Source: an uncultured Clostridia bacterium (GTDB taxonomy: Bacteria > Bacillota > Clostridia > TANB77 > CAG-508). Taken from it: DNA of 64,000 nt. The notes beneath the pieces are model-generated. The model ran no database searches. It worked only from the letters and a program-made list of their open reading frames with translations, and had not been told where the DNA came from. How positions within the stretch are numbered: position 1 is the stretch's first letter; each line of letters begins with the position of its first letter. Location of the stretch: the NCBI GenBank assembly GCA_934133005.1, contig CAKPAI010000001.1, forward strand, positions 248,001 through 312,000. The letters run 5' to 3'. Of the stretch, positions 46,071-53,255 are shown one piece after another. Made by a program: the position numbers and the translations under genes.

Positions 46071-46355
46071 TTAAAGTACTTTTGGTATTTTAAACATCCC
46101 ACTTTCTTCTTCTGGTGCATTTTGCATCATTAAATCATGGTTTTTAAACTCCTCTACTTCATCTTTTCTAAAAACATTAGAATTCTCATTTATTCCAATT
46201 GTTTCATCAAGTTCATCTATTGGTGCTGAATTAACTGTTTGAGCAAAATTCAATATTTCTTGTAAATTTTCAAGGTAGTTATCTATCTCATCCTCTTTTA
46301 GATTTAAATCAGCAAGTTTTGCTATGTGTAATAATTCTTCTTTGCTTACTTTCAT
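46071..46355 (-). CDS. gatC: aspartyl/glutamyl-tRNA amidotransferase subunit C
   Basis: 94 residues. Small helical stabiliser with VSKEELLHIAKLADLNLKED near the N-terminus and LDETIGINENSNVFRKDEV. It wraps around GatA. First gene of the operon; promoter at 46391-46419. Confidence 0.94.
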   Translation of the reverse strand: MKVSKEELLHIAKLADLNLKEDEIDNYLENLQEILNFAQTVNSAPIDELDETIGINENSNVFRKDEVEEFKNHDLMMQNAPEEESGMFKIPKVL

Positions 46356-46390
46356 TCTACCAACTTCCTTTCCATAATCAACTGCAATCT

Positions 46391-46419
46391 ATTATATAAT
46401 TTATTTTTCGATTTAACAA
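46391..46419 (-). promoter_or_regulatory. promoter of the gatC operon
   Basis: Minus strand TTGTTA (46414-46419), 17 bp, TATAAT (46391-46396). The OLE-type RNA promoter on the other strand starts about 90 bp away, so the two are divergent. Confidence 0.65.
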
Positions 46420-46506
46420 GATATTTCAAGCAATTTCAAGCATTTTTTTAATTTTATTTTTGTTGAAAATTGAAAAATTTTGTAATAACCTGTCATTCTT
46501 TTCCGT

Positions 46507-46535
46507 TTGCAAAATTTGAAAGAATATGTTACAAT
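46507..46535 (+). promoter_or_regulatory. promoter of the OLE-like RNA
   Basis: TTGCAA (46507-46512), 17 bp, TACAAT (46530-46535). Predicted start near 46542, exactly at the 5' edge of the structured region. Confidence 0.75.
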
Positions 46536-46541
46536 ACTAAT

Positions 46542-47048
46542 TGATGGTGCATTATTCTAGTGACACTTGAAATTACGAGGGTGGGGCTAAAAATCCACTA
46601 ATTGGCACATCGTTGAAGTTCCTTGTTTGTGCGCGGAATGCCAGTTCTGTGTGTATTCAGGGAGTAAGATTCTAGGGCTTTATGTAATGGCATACATAAG
46701 TATGCCCCTATTATCGCGGAGGCTTGATTTTTATCAAGAGTAACCTATGTTTTTTACATAGTGTAGCCTGTCTTGAGTGATAGCATTGGGATTATTTTTA
46801 CTTATATGAAATTTCTATTGCAAAAAAGATTAGTTCTTTGATAGTGTCTCAAGGAAAACTTCTAGAATGTTTGCTTCATTAAGAAGCTTGAAATTATAAG
46901 GATTAAGGTACGGACTTAAGTGGCAATCTGGCATTCCTTACTGGGAATATCTGCTCTAAGAGGAAACTGCCAAGTAGTAATGCTTGGTTGCGGATAGAGA
47001 AATTAGGCTAGACCTCAAACCGTAAAATTTACTTATAATTTTACCATC
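46542..47048 (+). ncRNA. ole: OLE RNA (ornate, large, extremophilic) candidate, about 500 nt
   Basis: A 500-base stretch with no reading frame, much richer in G than its surroundings, with its own promoter. Hairpins seen: GGCATAC / GTATGCC, CTTGAT / ATCAAG, CTATGT / ACATAG, ATTCC / GGAAT, GCTTC / GAAGC. The outer ends pair (GATGGTG at 46543-46549 with TACCATC at 47042-47048), closing the molecule. It is directly followed, 23 nt on, by a gene that looks like OapA, the membrane partner of OLE RNA; this order (OLE then oapA) is the known one. OLE RNA-protein complexes sit at the membrane and are linked to alcohol, cold and Mg2+ stress in Bacillus halodurans. It is somewhat shorter than the ~600 nt reference. 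RNase P RNA and tmRNA were considered and do not fit the neighbour gene. Confidence 0.77.
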
Positions 47049-47071
47049 TTTATTTTTATAGGAGATTTTAA

Positions 47072-47671
47072 ATGGATACAAATAATAAATCCGAAAATAA
47101 TAGTACTAAAATAAATACTCAAAAGACAAATTCAAAAACATCAAATAATAATTCTAACACAAAATGGTTTATTAGTGTTTTTATTACTACTTTTGTTTTA
47201 TCAATCGTTTTTTCTTTTATATCAACAAATTCCATTAGTAATTTATCAATATTTCCAGCAATATTAATCTTATTGCTTGTTATTTTTATTGGTATCATAT
47301 TTGATATTATTGGGGTTGCAGTAACAGTTGCTGATGAACACGAATTCCATGCTAGAGCTTCAAAGAGGATTCCAGGTTCAAAACTTTCAGTAAAATTAAT
47401 TAGAAATTCTTCAAAGGTTGCTAATTTCTGTGCTGATGTTATCGGTGATATTTGCGGCGTTTTAAGTGGTGCTATTAGTGCTTTAATTGCATTAAAAATT
47501 AGTTCTGCTATAACACTTCCTTTTAACGTTCAATTTTTAATTAGTGCGCTAGTTGCATCTATTACAGTATGCGGTAAAGCAATTGGTAAAAATATTGCTA
47601 AGAATAATTCCGGTACTATTGTTCATTATGTTGCAAAAGTTTTAAATAAATTGCATTTAAATAAAGATTAA
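47072..47671 (+). CDS. oapA: OapA-like membrane protein (OLE RNA-associated protein)
   Basis: 199 residues. Polar N-rich N-terminus (1-33), then about four membrane helices (35-55, 65-90, 138-155, 158-178). The hallmark is the segment after helix 2: DIIGVAVTVADEHEFHARAS, followed by a basic stretch (KRIPGSKLSVKLIRNSSKV) and DVIGDICGVLSG. This matches my memory of OapA, which binds OLE RNA at the membrane. Ribosome site AGGAG, 7 nt before the ATG. Same strand as, and just downstream of, the structured RNA; a weak hairpin (GTAAAATT / AATTTTAC) between them may reduce read-through. Ends at the terminator 47665-47705. Confidence 0.85.
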   Translation: MDTNNKSENNSTKINTQKTNSKTSNNNSNTKWFISVFITTFVLSIVFSFISTNSISNLSIFPAILILLLVIFIGIIFDIIGVAVTVADEHEFHARASKRIPGSKLSVKLIRNSSKVANFCADVIGDICGVLSGAISALIALKISSAITLPFNVQFLISALVASITVCGKAIGKNIAKNNSGTIVHYVAKVLNKLHLNKD

Positions 47672-47705
47672 TCCAAGTTTATGATTACTTGGATTAATCT
47701 TTTTC
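47665..47705. terminator. terminator of oapA, shared with the convergent gene
   Basis: AGATTAATCCAAGT / ACTTGGATTAATCT perfect 14-bp stem with TTTTT on the plus strand. Confidence 0.9.
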
Positions 47706-48451
47706 TATCTTGAATATCTCGTTTTTGATTCTATTAAAATTAAATCTGTTAAAATATTTATTAGTCTTGAATATGTATACACTTTTGTATCTGATAATTT
47801 TTTTATTTTTTTAATTATATAGGCTACATATAACATTACACTTACTATAGCAGCTCCTATACCTATATATCCAATTCCAACAATTGTTGATTCTATTGAT
47901 GACTTGTTTATTGATATATATGTGCTAATAATTTCAAAAACTATTGGCAATACAAATACTCCAACTATCCCTTGTGCGAAATCATTTTCATCTATCTTTT
48001 CTTTTGATTTATTGTTTTCAAGATAATTCCTTATTTCTTCCATACATTTTACATTATACATGTTATTTTCCTTTAGTATTTTCTTTAGTAAGTTTATTTC
48101 TTGATTAAGCATTATTTTTTTATTAGTTGTTAGTATATCATTATATTTCCTTATTAAATGGAAATTACACTTTTTCCCGCCTGCTTCTTTACACTTTTCA
48201 TATAGAATATTGTTTGATTTTATCATTGTATATTCAGTTGTTATTAATACCAATGAAATAAGAAAAATTGAATAAACTATTACTAATTTTTTTAATATTT
48301 CTGAAACAAGACAATATAAACAACAAATAATTATCAGATTCACTATTAATTTTGCTATTTTTCTTATGCAACTTACATTCCAGCTATTTTCTTCAAACAT
48401 CTTTATTACTTCAGTCGTTATACATTTTCCTCTTATTCTATACTTCTTCAC
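47705..48451 (-). CDS. multi-pass membrane protein, translationally coupled to the gene at 48438
   Basis: 248 residues. About four membrane helices (30-50, 55-75, 158-178, 190-213) with a cytoplasmic charged loop between helices 2 and 3 containing a Cys/Lys-rich stretch (KCKEAGGKKCNFHLIRKYND). Starts 14 bp inside the end of the previous gene, so the two are made together. No family recognised. Because its partner faintly resembles a sigma region 2, an anti-sigma-like role is conceivable but not supported by any motif. Confidence 0.65.
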   Translation of the reverse strand: MKKYRIRGKCITTEVIKMFEENSWNVSCIRKIAKLIVNLIIICCLYCLVSEILKKLVIVYSIFLISLVLITTEYTMIKSNNILYEKCKEAGGKKCNFHLIRKYNDILTTNKKIMLNQEINLLKKILKENNMYNVKCMEEIRNYLENNKSKEKIDENDFAQGIVGVFVLPIVFEIISTYISINKSSIESTIVGIGYIGIGAAIVSVMLYVAYIIKKIKKLSDTKVYTYSRLINILTDLILIESKTRYSR

Positions 48452-49430
48452 CTTTTATCATTACCTCTCCATTGCTGCATAATCTTACTTTATTCTCTTC
48501 AATTAACTTTTGAGCAATTTCTTCTATATGTGAATAAAATTTTCTATATTTCATGTCTAGCTTCTTGTAGATTTTGCATAATCCATGCTTTCTATTTTTC
48601 AATATCTCATCTATATTTAGCTCAATATTATCTATAATCATTTTCTCAATCTTTTTTAATTTTATAGGATATAACCATACTTCTACATTTTCAAAACTTG
48701 CTCTATCTACTTGTCCTATTACTTCACTTATATCATCCACATTAGTAGTTTTAAAAGATTCCATAATTTTTTCTAACATTGCATATTTAGCTTTAAATAC
48801 TAGCTTTTCTATAATTTCTGATTCAGTATGAAATGCAAAATTTTTTTCTATTTTTCCATATTTTAATGCACAATTCATTCCCTCATCCTCTAGATCTTCT
48901 TTTGAAATCTTTGGCATATATAGTCTTGTCATTTTTTTAGCTAGTTTATCTATCCTATTGCTTAATATTTCATAATTCTTGTTTATAAATTTATCCGATA
49001 ATTCTATATTTTCTCCTATCCAGATTCCTTCTTTGTTCATCTCTAAAATATAAGAATTTTCATAATAGCAAATTTTATAGTTATATAAATATGTTAAAAA
49101 GTCTTCTAATTCCACATTATATTCATTGCAAGTAGCTGTCACTTCACTTTTCGAATACATTCTACTTCCATATTCTTCTAGATATTTTAGATCAATTTTT
49201 ATTAGCTTTACCTGTTTTCTTTCATCATAGTTATTTATTGTTCTAATTGTTGCATAGGCTGTAGTTTGCTTGTATTTAGCATTTTGATAACAACCTAATA
49301 TAAATATTAGATCTTGAAGTTCAATGTTTTCTTCTTCTGCAATTTCAGTTAATCTTCCTACTGTTATTTTCTCCCCTTCTACTAGATTATACTTCTTTAA
49401 AATTTTGTTTCTTAGCTTTGATTTAACCAT
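48438..49430 (-). CDS. unrecognised protein with a faintly sigma-factor-like central region
   Basis: 330 residues, all-helical, charged, cytoplasmic. Residues 155-230 (SNRIDKLAKKMTRLYMPKIS, then EDLEDEGMNCALKYGKIEKN and FHTESEIIEKLVFKAKYAML) have the order of a sigma-70 region 2: a helix, a 'D(L)..EG...AL..G' turn, an aromatic and basic DNA-facing helix. The residues that contact the -10 element are not clearly there. The N-terminal 100 residues contain two small repeats of VGRLTEIAEEENIELQDLIF type (again at SEVTATCNEYNVELEDFLTY), like putative helix-turn-helix pairs. I would not call it a sigma factor. Preceded by AAAGGAG. Confidence 0.6.
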   Translation of the reverse strand: MVKSKLRNKILKKYNLVEGEKITVGRLTEIAEEENIELQDLIFILGCYQNAKYKQTTAYATIRTINNYDERKQVKLIKIDLKYLEEYGSRMYSKSEVTATCNEYNVELEDFLTYLYNYKICYYENSYILEMNKEGIWIGENIELSDKFINKNYEILSNRIDKLAKKMTRLYMPKISKEDLEDEGMNCALKYGKIEKNFAFHTESEIIEKLVFKAKYAMLEKIMESFKTTNVDDISEVIGQVDRASFENVEVWLYPIKLKKIEKMIIDNIELNIDEILKNRKHGLCKIYKKLDMKYRKFYSHIEEIAQKLIEENKVRLCSNGEVMIKGEEV

Positions 49431-49457
49431 AATAATAGCTCCTTTTCTAAAATATAA

Positions 49458-49487
49458 AAAGCAGAATACCAGTTCGGCATCTGCTTT
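49458..49487 (-). terminator. terminator upstream of the 49430 gene
   Basis: AAAGCAGA / TCTGCTTT stem (with inner CC/GG pairs) followed by TTATATTTT on the minus strand; separates the next gene from the YqeG phosphatase gene. Confidence 0.75.
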
Positions 49488-49639
49488 CTTTAGTTTTTTT
49501 ATTAAATTTTTCTAGCTATCATTGACTTTTTTTTCGTTTTATTGTTTTTTTAGATTATATCATAGCTTTTATTATATTAAAATACTTACTTGTCATAAAG
49601 TAGTAGTTTTAGTCATGTTTTATATTTAAGTAGCACCTT

Positions 49640-50137
49640 TTACCTTTCAGTATCTTCTACTTCTCTTACCAAAACAGTTTTCATGTTATTTCGCCTTCCT
49701 CCATAGATATCACCAAATAAATCATTTCCAACCATCAAAACTTTTTCTGGTGATACTTGCATCTTTTGACATGCTTTCATAAAATTTTTCTTTAACGGTT
49801 TGCAAGCAAATCCTATATAATCTATACCGTTTTTTTGGAAGTACTGCTCTAACCTTCTATCTACTCCATTACTTACAATTATTATTTTTATTCTACCTTT
49901 TAAGCCTTCTATCCATTCTTTATTGCTCTTTGGAATATCTTTCATTTCTTTGCGAAGAGTATCATCTACATCAAGAATTATCCCTTCAATTTTATATTCC
50001 TCTTTTATTTTTTCAATTGCTTCTTCATTCAGTTCAACAATTTTATTTACTGTAATATCCGGTTTTATAAATTTTGATAGCACATAATGCACCATGTCTA
50101 TTATTTTATCGGCCACAATTTCATCTAAGGTCTTCAT
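49640..50137 (-). CDS. YqeG-family HAD IIIA phosphatase
   Basis: 165 residues from the ATG at 50137, which follows GGAG at good spacing; a longer frame to 50182 lacks that. HAD motifs: GIILDVDDTLRKEM (motif I), IIIVSNG (motif II), a lysine in GFACKPLKKNF (motif III), MVGNDLFGDIYGG (motif IV). YqeG homologues are small phosphatases of the mitochondrial PGP1/YqeG type. In Bacillus the gene is usually next to yqeH and aroE; that context is not here. Confidence 0.85.
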   Translation of the reverse strand: MKTLDEIVADKIIDMVHYVLSKFIKPDITVNKIVELNEEAIEKIKEEYKIEGIILDVDDTLRKEMKDIPKSNKEWIEGLKGRIKIIIVSNGVDRRLEQYFQKNGIDYIGFACKPLKKNFMKACQKMQVSPEKVLMVGNDLFGDIYGGRRNNMKTVLVREVEDTER

Positions 50138-50282
50138 TATTGCTCCAATCTTATTTGAGTTATATAGCCTCAAATAATGCATCTACCAAATTATCTAAAA
50201 AATAGTAAATATAATAAATGCTTATTTATTATAGCAAAAATTTATTTATTTTTGAAGAGTTTTTCTCAAAAAACTAAAGTTT

Positions 50283-51257
50283 TTAATTTTGATACTTTAT
50301 TTTTTCTTCTTCAATAATTGGATATCTCACAATTATTTCACTATTTAGATTTTCTTTATTCATATCTATAGCCGTAATTTGATGATTATTATATGTTGTA
50401 TAGTAATAAATTCCTTTTGTAGCATTACAACATGAACTATATATAGTTATTTCATATTTTCCATCACCTAAATGGCAACATCCTCTTTGCTGTTCAACTG
50501 AATTTAAAATGTGAAAGAACTGGCCAACGCTCTCTAATTCACCATTTCCAGAAATAGAATTCATTTTTACAAAAGATGCTCTAACAAATCTAGACTGGGA
50601 TGATAAATCTCCCGGAAGTCCTATTGCTCCCATTCCACGACTATAACTTTCTAAATTTAATTGTGGTGCAAATGTATTTTCATGAGATCTATTTGATAAA
50701 TACATATAATTATTCAAATTAAACATCTGCTTATCAAAAGATGGATTATTAGTTAATACTCCGACAGGATTACCATATACTTTTATTCCTTCTTTTACAG
50801 GTTCAACAGTAATTACCTCATCACTATCAGCAATAATCCAGTGCAATTGAGAAAGTGGCAACTTATCACTGAATGGCTTATTCAAAAAATTCATATTTTT
50901 AATTAATTGTTTTGCTTCTCTGACATTCGAACATTGTCCCAAAATCCAGGGAATAAACTCATATGGTGTTATATTGTATTTTCCCTCTTCTTTTTCATGA
51001 TAAACTGCATTTCCTACAAAATTAAGTCCAGCAATTCCAAGTCCTTTTTCATTTATTGCATCATAATATAATGGATAATTTTCCGTAACATATGCCATTC
51101 CAATTATAGCATAATGTGAATTTATTTTTCCTTCTTCTCTAAAACTTAACCTAAAATTTCTTGGAGTAATAGTAACTTCATCTCCATATGAAAATTCATA
51201 ATCTAAATTACGACCAAAATAAAAGTCTTTAGTTTTATAAGTGACAGCTGTACACAT
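50283..51257 (-). CDS. bsh: bile salt hydrolase / choloylglycine hydrolase family
   Basis: 324 residues. Ntn-hydrolase in which Cys2 becomes the N-terminal nucleophile after Met removal (MCTAVTY). Family active-site residues are all in place: Arg and Asp in FGRNLDYE, Asn in GIAGLNF, Asn in GVLTNNPSF, Arg in SSQSRFVRASF. It cuts the amide bond of glycine- or taurine-conjugated bile acids; penicillin V acylases share the fold, but the GMGAIGLPGDLSSQSRF block is that of bile salt hydrolases. No signal peptide, so cytoplasmic. Ribosome site AGGAGG. Points to a gut habitat. Confidence 0.92.
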   Translation of the reverse strand: MCTAVTYKTKDFYFGRNLDYEFSYGDEVTITPRNFRLSFREEGKINSHYAIIGMAYVTENYPLYYDAINEKGLGIAGLNFVGNAVYHEKEEGKYNITPYEFIPWILGQCSNVREAKQLIKNMNFLNKPFSDKLPLSQLHWIIADSDEVITVEPVKEGIKVYGNPVGVLTNNPSFDKQMFNLNNYMYLSNRSHENTFAPQLNLESYSRGMGAIGLPGDLSSQSRFVRASFVKMNSISGNGELESVGQFFHILNSVEQQRGCCHLGDGKYEITIYSSCCNATKGIYYYTTYNNHQITAIDMNKENLNSEIIVRYPIIEEEKIKYQN

Positions 51258-51292
51258 ATCTTCCTCCTATGCCTCTCTCTAATATTTGATTT

Positions 51293-51323
51293 AAAAAAAT
51301 TCCCCATTTCTGGGGAATTTTTT
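51293..51323 (-). terminator. terminator of hsp20
   Basis: AAAAAATTCCCCA / TGGGGAATTTTTTT stem and T-run on the minus strand, overlapping the hsp20 stop. Confidence 0.9.
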
Positions 51324-51738
51324 ATTCAATTTCTATATATTTTTTGTTTTCTATTTCTTTCTTTTCTTCCTTTTTAGGAACAATAATTGTTAATGTACCG
51401 TTTTTTAATTTAGCCTTTATCTCATTTTCTGTAATATTATCGCCTACGTAGAAGCTTCTTGAGCAAGAACCTGAATATCTTTCTTTACGTACAAATCTGC
51501 CTTTTTCATCATCTTTTTCTTCTTTGTTAACAGTTGCATGTACATTTAAATATCCATCTTGTATTTCTAGTTTTATGCCTTCTTTTTCATATCCTGGTAG
51601 ATCAATGTCTATGATATATTCGTTTTTCTTTTCTTTAATATCTGTTTTCATTAGTCTACTTGCGCCTTCATTAAAAAATGAATCTCCAAATACATCATCC
51701 CATAAATCAAAATCATGTTTTCTAGGTATCATCATCAT
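51322..51738 (-). CDS. hsp20: Hsp20/alpha-crystallin small heat shock protein
   Basis: 138 residues from the first ATG of an ATG-ATG-ATG run at 51736-51738, just after AAGGAG. The alpha-crystallin domain is seen at 33-125 (YIIDIDLPGYEKEGIKLEIQ, FVRKERYSGSCSRSF, AKLKNGTLTIIVPKK) with a C-terminal IEIE tail in place of the usual I-x-I. Holds unfolding proteins without ATP. A CIRCE-like site and promoter (51828-51869) suggest HrcA control. Confidence 0.93.
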   Translation of the reverse strand: MMMIPRKHDFDLWDDVFGDSFFNEGASRLMKTDIKEKKNEYIIDIDLPGYEKEGIKLEIQDGYLNVHATVNKEEKDDEKGRFVRKERYSGSCSRSFYVGDNITENEIKAKLKNGTLTIIVPKKEEKKEIENKKYIEIE

Positions 51739-51827
51739 AAAAATCAACTCCTTAAAATATATTCTGTGTTGACACTTGATGGGAGTGGCACATGTTTATG
51801 ATAATATTCTTTATCATTTGCAGATAT

Positions 51828-51855
51828 ATTATACATCTTATTTTAGCAAAATCAA
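51828..51855 (-). promoter_or_regulatory. promoter of hsp20
   Basis: Minus strand TTGATT (51850-51855), 16 bp, TATAAT (51828-51833). The leader before the start codon is about 80 nt. Confidence 0.65.
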
Positions 51856-51869
51856 GATACGAGTGCTAA
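51843..51869 (-). promoter_or_regulatory. CIRCE-like operator (HrcA) over the hsp20 promoter
   Basis: Minus strand: TTAGCACTC, 9 bases, TTTTGCTAA. One half is a perfect CIRCE half-site and the other matches 6 of 9, with the exact 9-bp spacer; it covers the -35 element. HrcA itself is not in the window. Confidence 0.6.
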
Positions 51870-52003
51870 TTTTCACATAAAATTCATATTTCCTGTGAAA
51901 GGTGCTATTTTGCTGTATAAGGCTTTGTTTGAGCTGAGCATTTCTACTGTGTATAAAAACTTTTTCTTTTTTATAAAAATAAGTCATTGTAAATATTTTA
52001 TAT

Positions 52004-52408
52004 TTAATTTTCTTTGTCATACTTGTTAATTATAATTTCAACTAATTTCCTATATGATTCATTACATACTTTTATATTTTTCTCTGATTTATTTTCAAAA
52101 TCATTTAAATAATTTGTTTTTAATTCATACACTAAATCTCTTACTTTTTTGTCTTGATATTTATCTGTTTCTATCAGAAAAACAATAATTTTTTCCTGCT
52201 CTTCTTTTCCCAAATCATAAAAATTGTAAGCTCTTCCTCTATGAATATTATTCCATATATTATGAAATCCAGTATAGTAATTTTCCATTTTTTCCTTCTT
52301 TTTATCCTTATTCAGTTGTATTTTAGTGGTTACTATTGATACTATACAAGATGCAATAATTGAAAATATAGTTGTAATACATAAATTTATTATATTATCT
52401 TTATTCAT
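52004..52408 (-). CDS. small membrane-anchored protein of unknown function
   Basis: 134 residues. One N-terminal membrane helix (8-28, LCITTIFSIIASCIVSIVTT) and a charged helical soluble part (35-134) with aromatic residues, containing YYTGFHNIWNNIHRGRAYNF. No family recognised. Weak ribosome site (AAAGGA, rather far from the ATG). It lies just before the defence island and may belong to it. Confidence 0.55.
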   Translation of the reverse strand: MNKDNIINLCITTIFSIIASCIVSIVTTKIQLNKDKKKEKMENYYTGFHNIWNNIHRGRAYNFYDLGKEEQEKIIVFLIETDKYQDKKVRDLVYELKTNYLNDFENKSEKNIKVCNESYRKLVEIIINKYDKEN

Positions 52409-52588
52409 ATTTTTATGACCATTCCTTTCTTCGCCTTCGCTAATGCTACGTGTACAAAAGGCCCAAACTTTATTTTTTAGACTTTACCTCAAAACTTCCA
52501 TATTTTCCAATTTAATTTTAAACATTATAACACATAACGAAAAGATTGTACATTGGGTCAATCAAGTTTCGCAAAGTAAGGTTAGACT

Positions 52589-52606
52589 GACCTTCGGGTT
52601 ATGAGC
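52589..52606 (-). other. initiator tRNA-Met fragment, possible attachment-site footprint
   Basis: Minus strand GCTCATAACCCGAAGGTC is identical to the anticodon loop, 3' anticodon stem and variable loop of bacterial initiator tRNA-Met. The acceptor and T arms do not follow, so this is not a tRNA gene. It sits inside a locally GC-richer patch (52556-52618) of an otherwise AT-rich 425-base gene-free stretch (52409-52833) that holds nothing else I recognise. Integrating elements often use tRNA 3' halves as attachment sites. Confidence 0.5.
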
Positions 52607-52833
52607 GAGACCTGACCACTTTTTGTAAGTTTGTGGAAATTAGAGTTTTTGTTGGTATTTCAGTATTTACAAGAGTTTTTATTTACAGAACATTTGTGTA
52701 TTTTTAGGGCATTTTTTGAGAGGATTTTACCCAATTTTTACCCAATTCATATAGTACGTTTGTTCCGGTATTTTAAGCTCTTGTAAAGGATAATTTTATT
52801 GATAAAAATTTTAATTTTTGGAGGATTTAGATT

Positions 52834-53127
52834 ATGAATAATTTTAGAGAAGTTAATGATAATATTTTAAGAGATTGGTTAGAATTTAGAGAGGAGACTT
52901 TGTGTTGCACTTTAAGTGCTGAGGATAAAAAGCATTTTGTTTATTTTGATGAGATTTCTGGAAAAATTTTAAAGAATGTTCCAGAACAAAATAAAAAGTA
53001 TGTCAAGAAACAACTTGATTTGCTTGATGAGAATTTTATGGATTATATTTTCTATTGGAATGAGAAATATTATAGGAATGGTTTTTGTGATGGTGTGCAG
53101 CTGATTGGTGGATGTTTTAATAATTAA
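52834..53127 (+). CDS. small acidic protein of unknown function
   Basis: 97 residues with a good ribosome site (TTGGAGGA). Helical, aromatic and acidic; begins MNNFREVNDNILRDWLEF, contains one Cys-Cys pair, and ends YYRNGFCDGVQLIGGCF. The 'YxxGFxDGxxLI' ending resembles small helical proteins I associate with clostridial chromosomes and mobile elements, but I cannot name the family. First gene to the right of the tRNA fragment; terminators follow. Confidence 0.6.
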   Translation: MNNFREVNDNILRDWLEFREETLCCTLSAEDKKHFVYFDEISGKILKNVPEQNKKYVKKQLDLLDENFMDYIFYWNEKYYRNGFCDGVQLIGGCFNN

Positions 53128-53140
53128 TTAAATATCTTTT

Positions 53141-53174
53141 CCAAAGTTTTTTCAAAATTTTGAAAAAACTTTGG
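53141..53174 (+). terminator. terminator of the small protein gene
   Basis: CCAAAGTTTTTTC / GAAAAAACTTTGG perfect stem followed by ATTTTTATG. A second hairpin (53182-53212, ACTTTTTTC / GAAAAAAGT) follows. Confidence 0.8.
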
Positions 53175-53229
53175 ATTTTTATGTACTTTTTTCATCTTTT
53201 TGAAAAAAGTATCAAAGTAATTGTACAAC

Positions 53230-53255
53230 AAAAGGCGAGTTGATTCTCGCCTTTT
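53230..53255 (-). terminator. terminator of the helicase gene
   Basis: AAAAGGCGAG / CTCGCCTTTT perfect stem, overlapping the stop of the helicase gene at 53254. Confidence 0.85.

Noticed and set aside
46542..47048. RNase P RNA or tmRNA in the structured region
   Set aside because: No tmRNA-like tag frame or tRNA-like ends, and the adjacent OapA-like gene points to OLE RNA; a covariance search should settle it.
48438..49430. Calling the protein a sigma factor
   Set aside because: The resemblance to region 2 is weak and no region 4 is seen; recorded only as a resemblance.
51838..52020. 60-codon frame on the minus strand upstream of hsp20
   Set aside because: It overlaps the hsp20 promoter and CIRCE-like site, has a random-looking composition and no good ribosome site.
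52556..52625. A complete tRNA-Met gene
   Set aside because: Only the anticodon and variable-loop part is present; acceptor and T arms cannot be paired.
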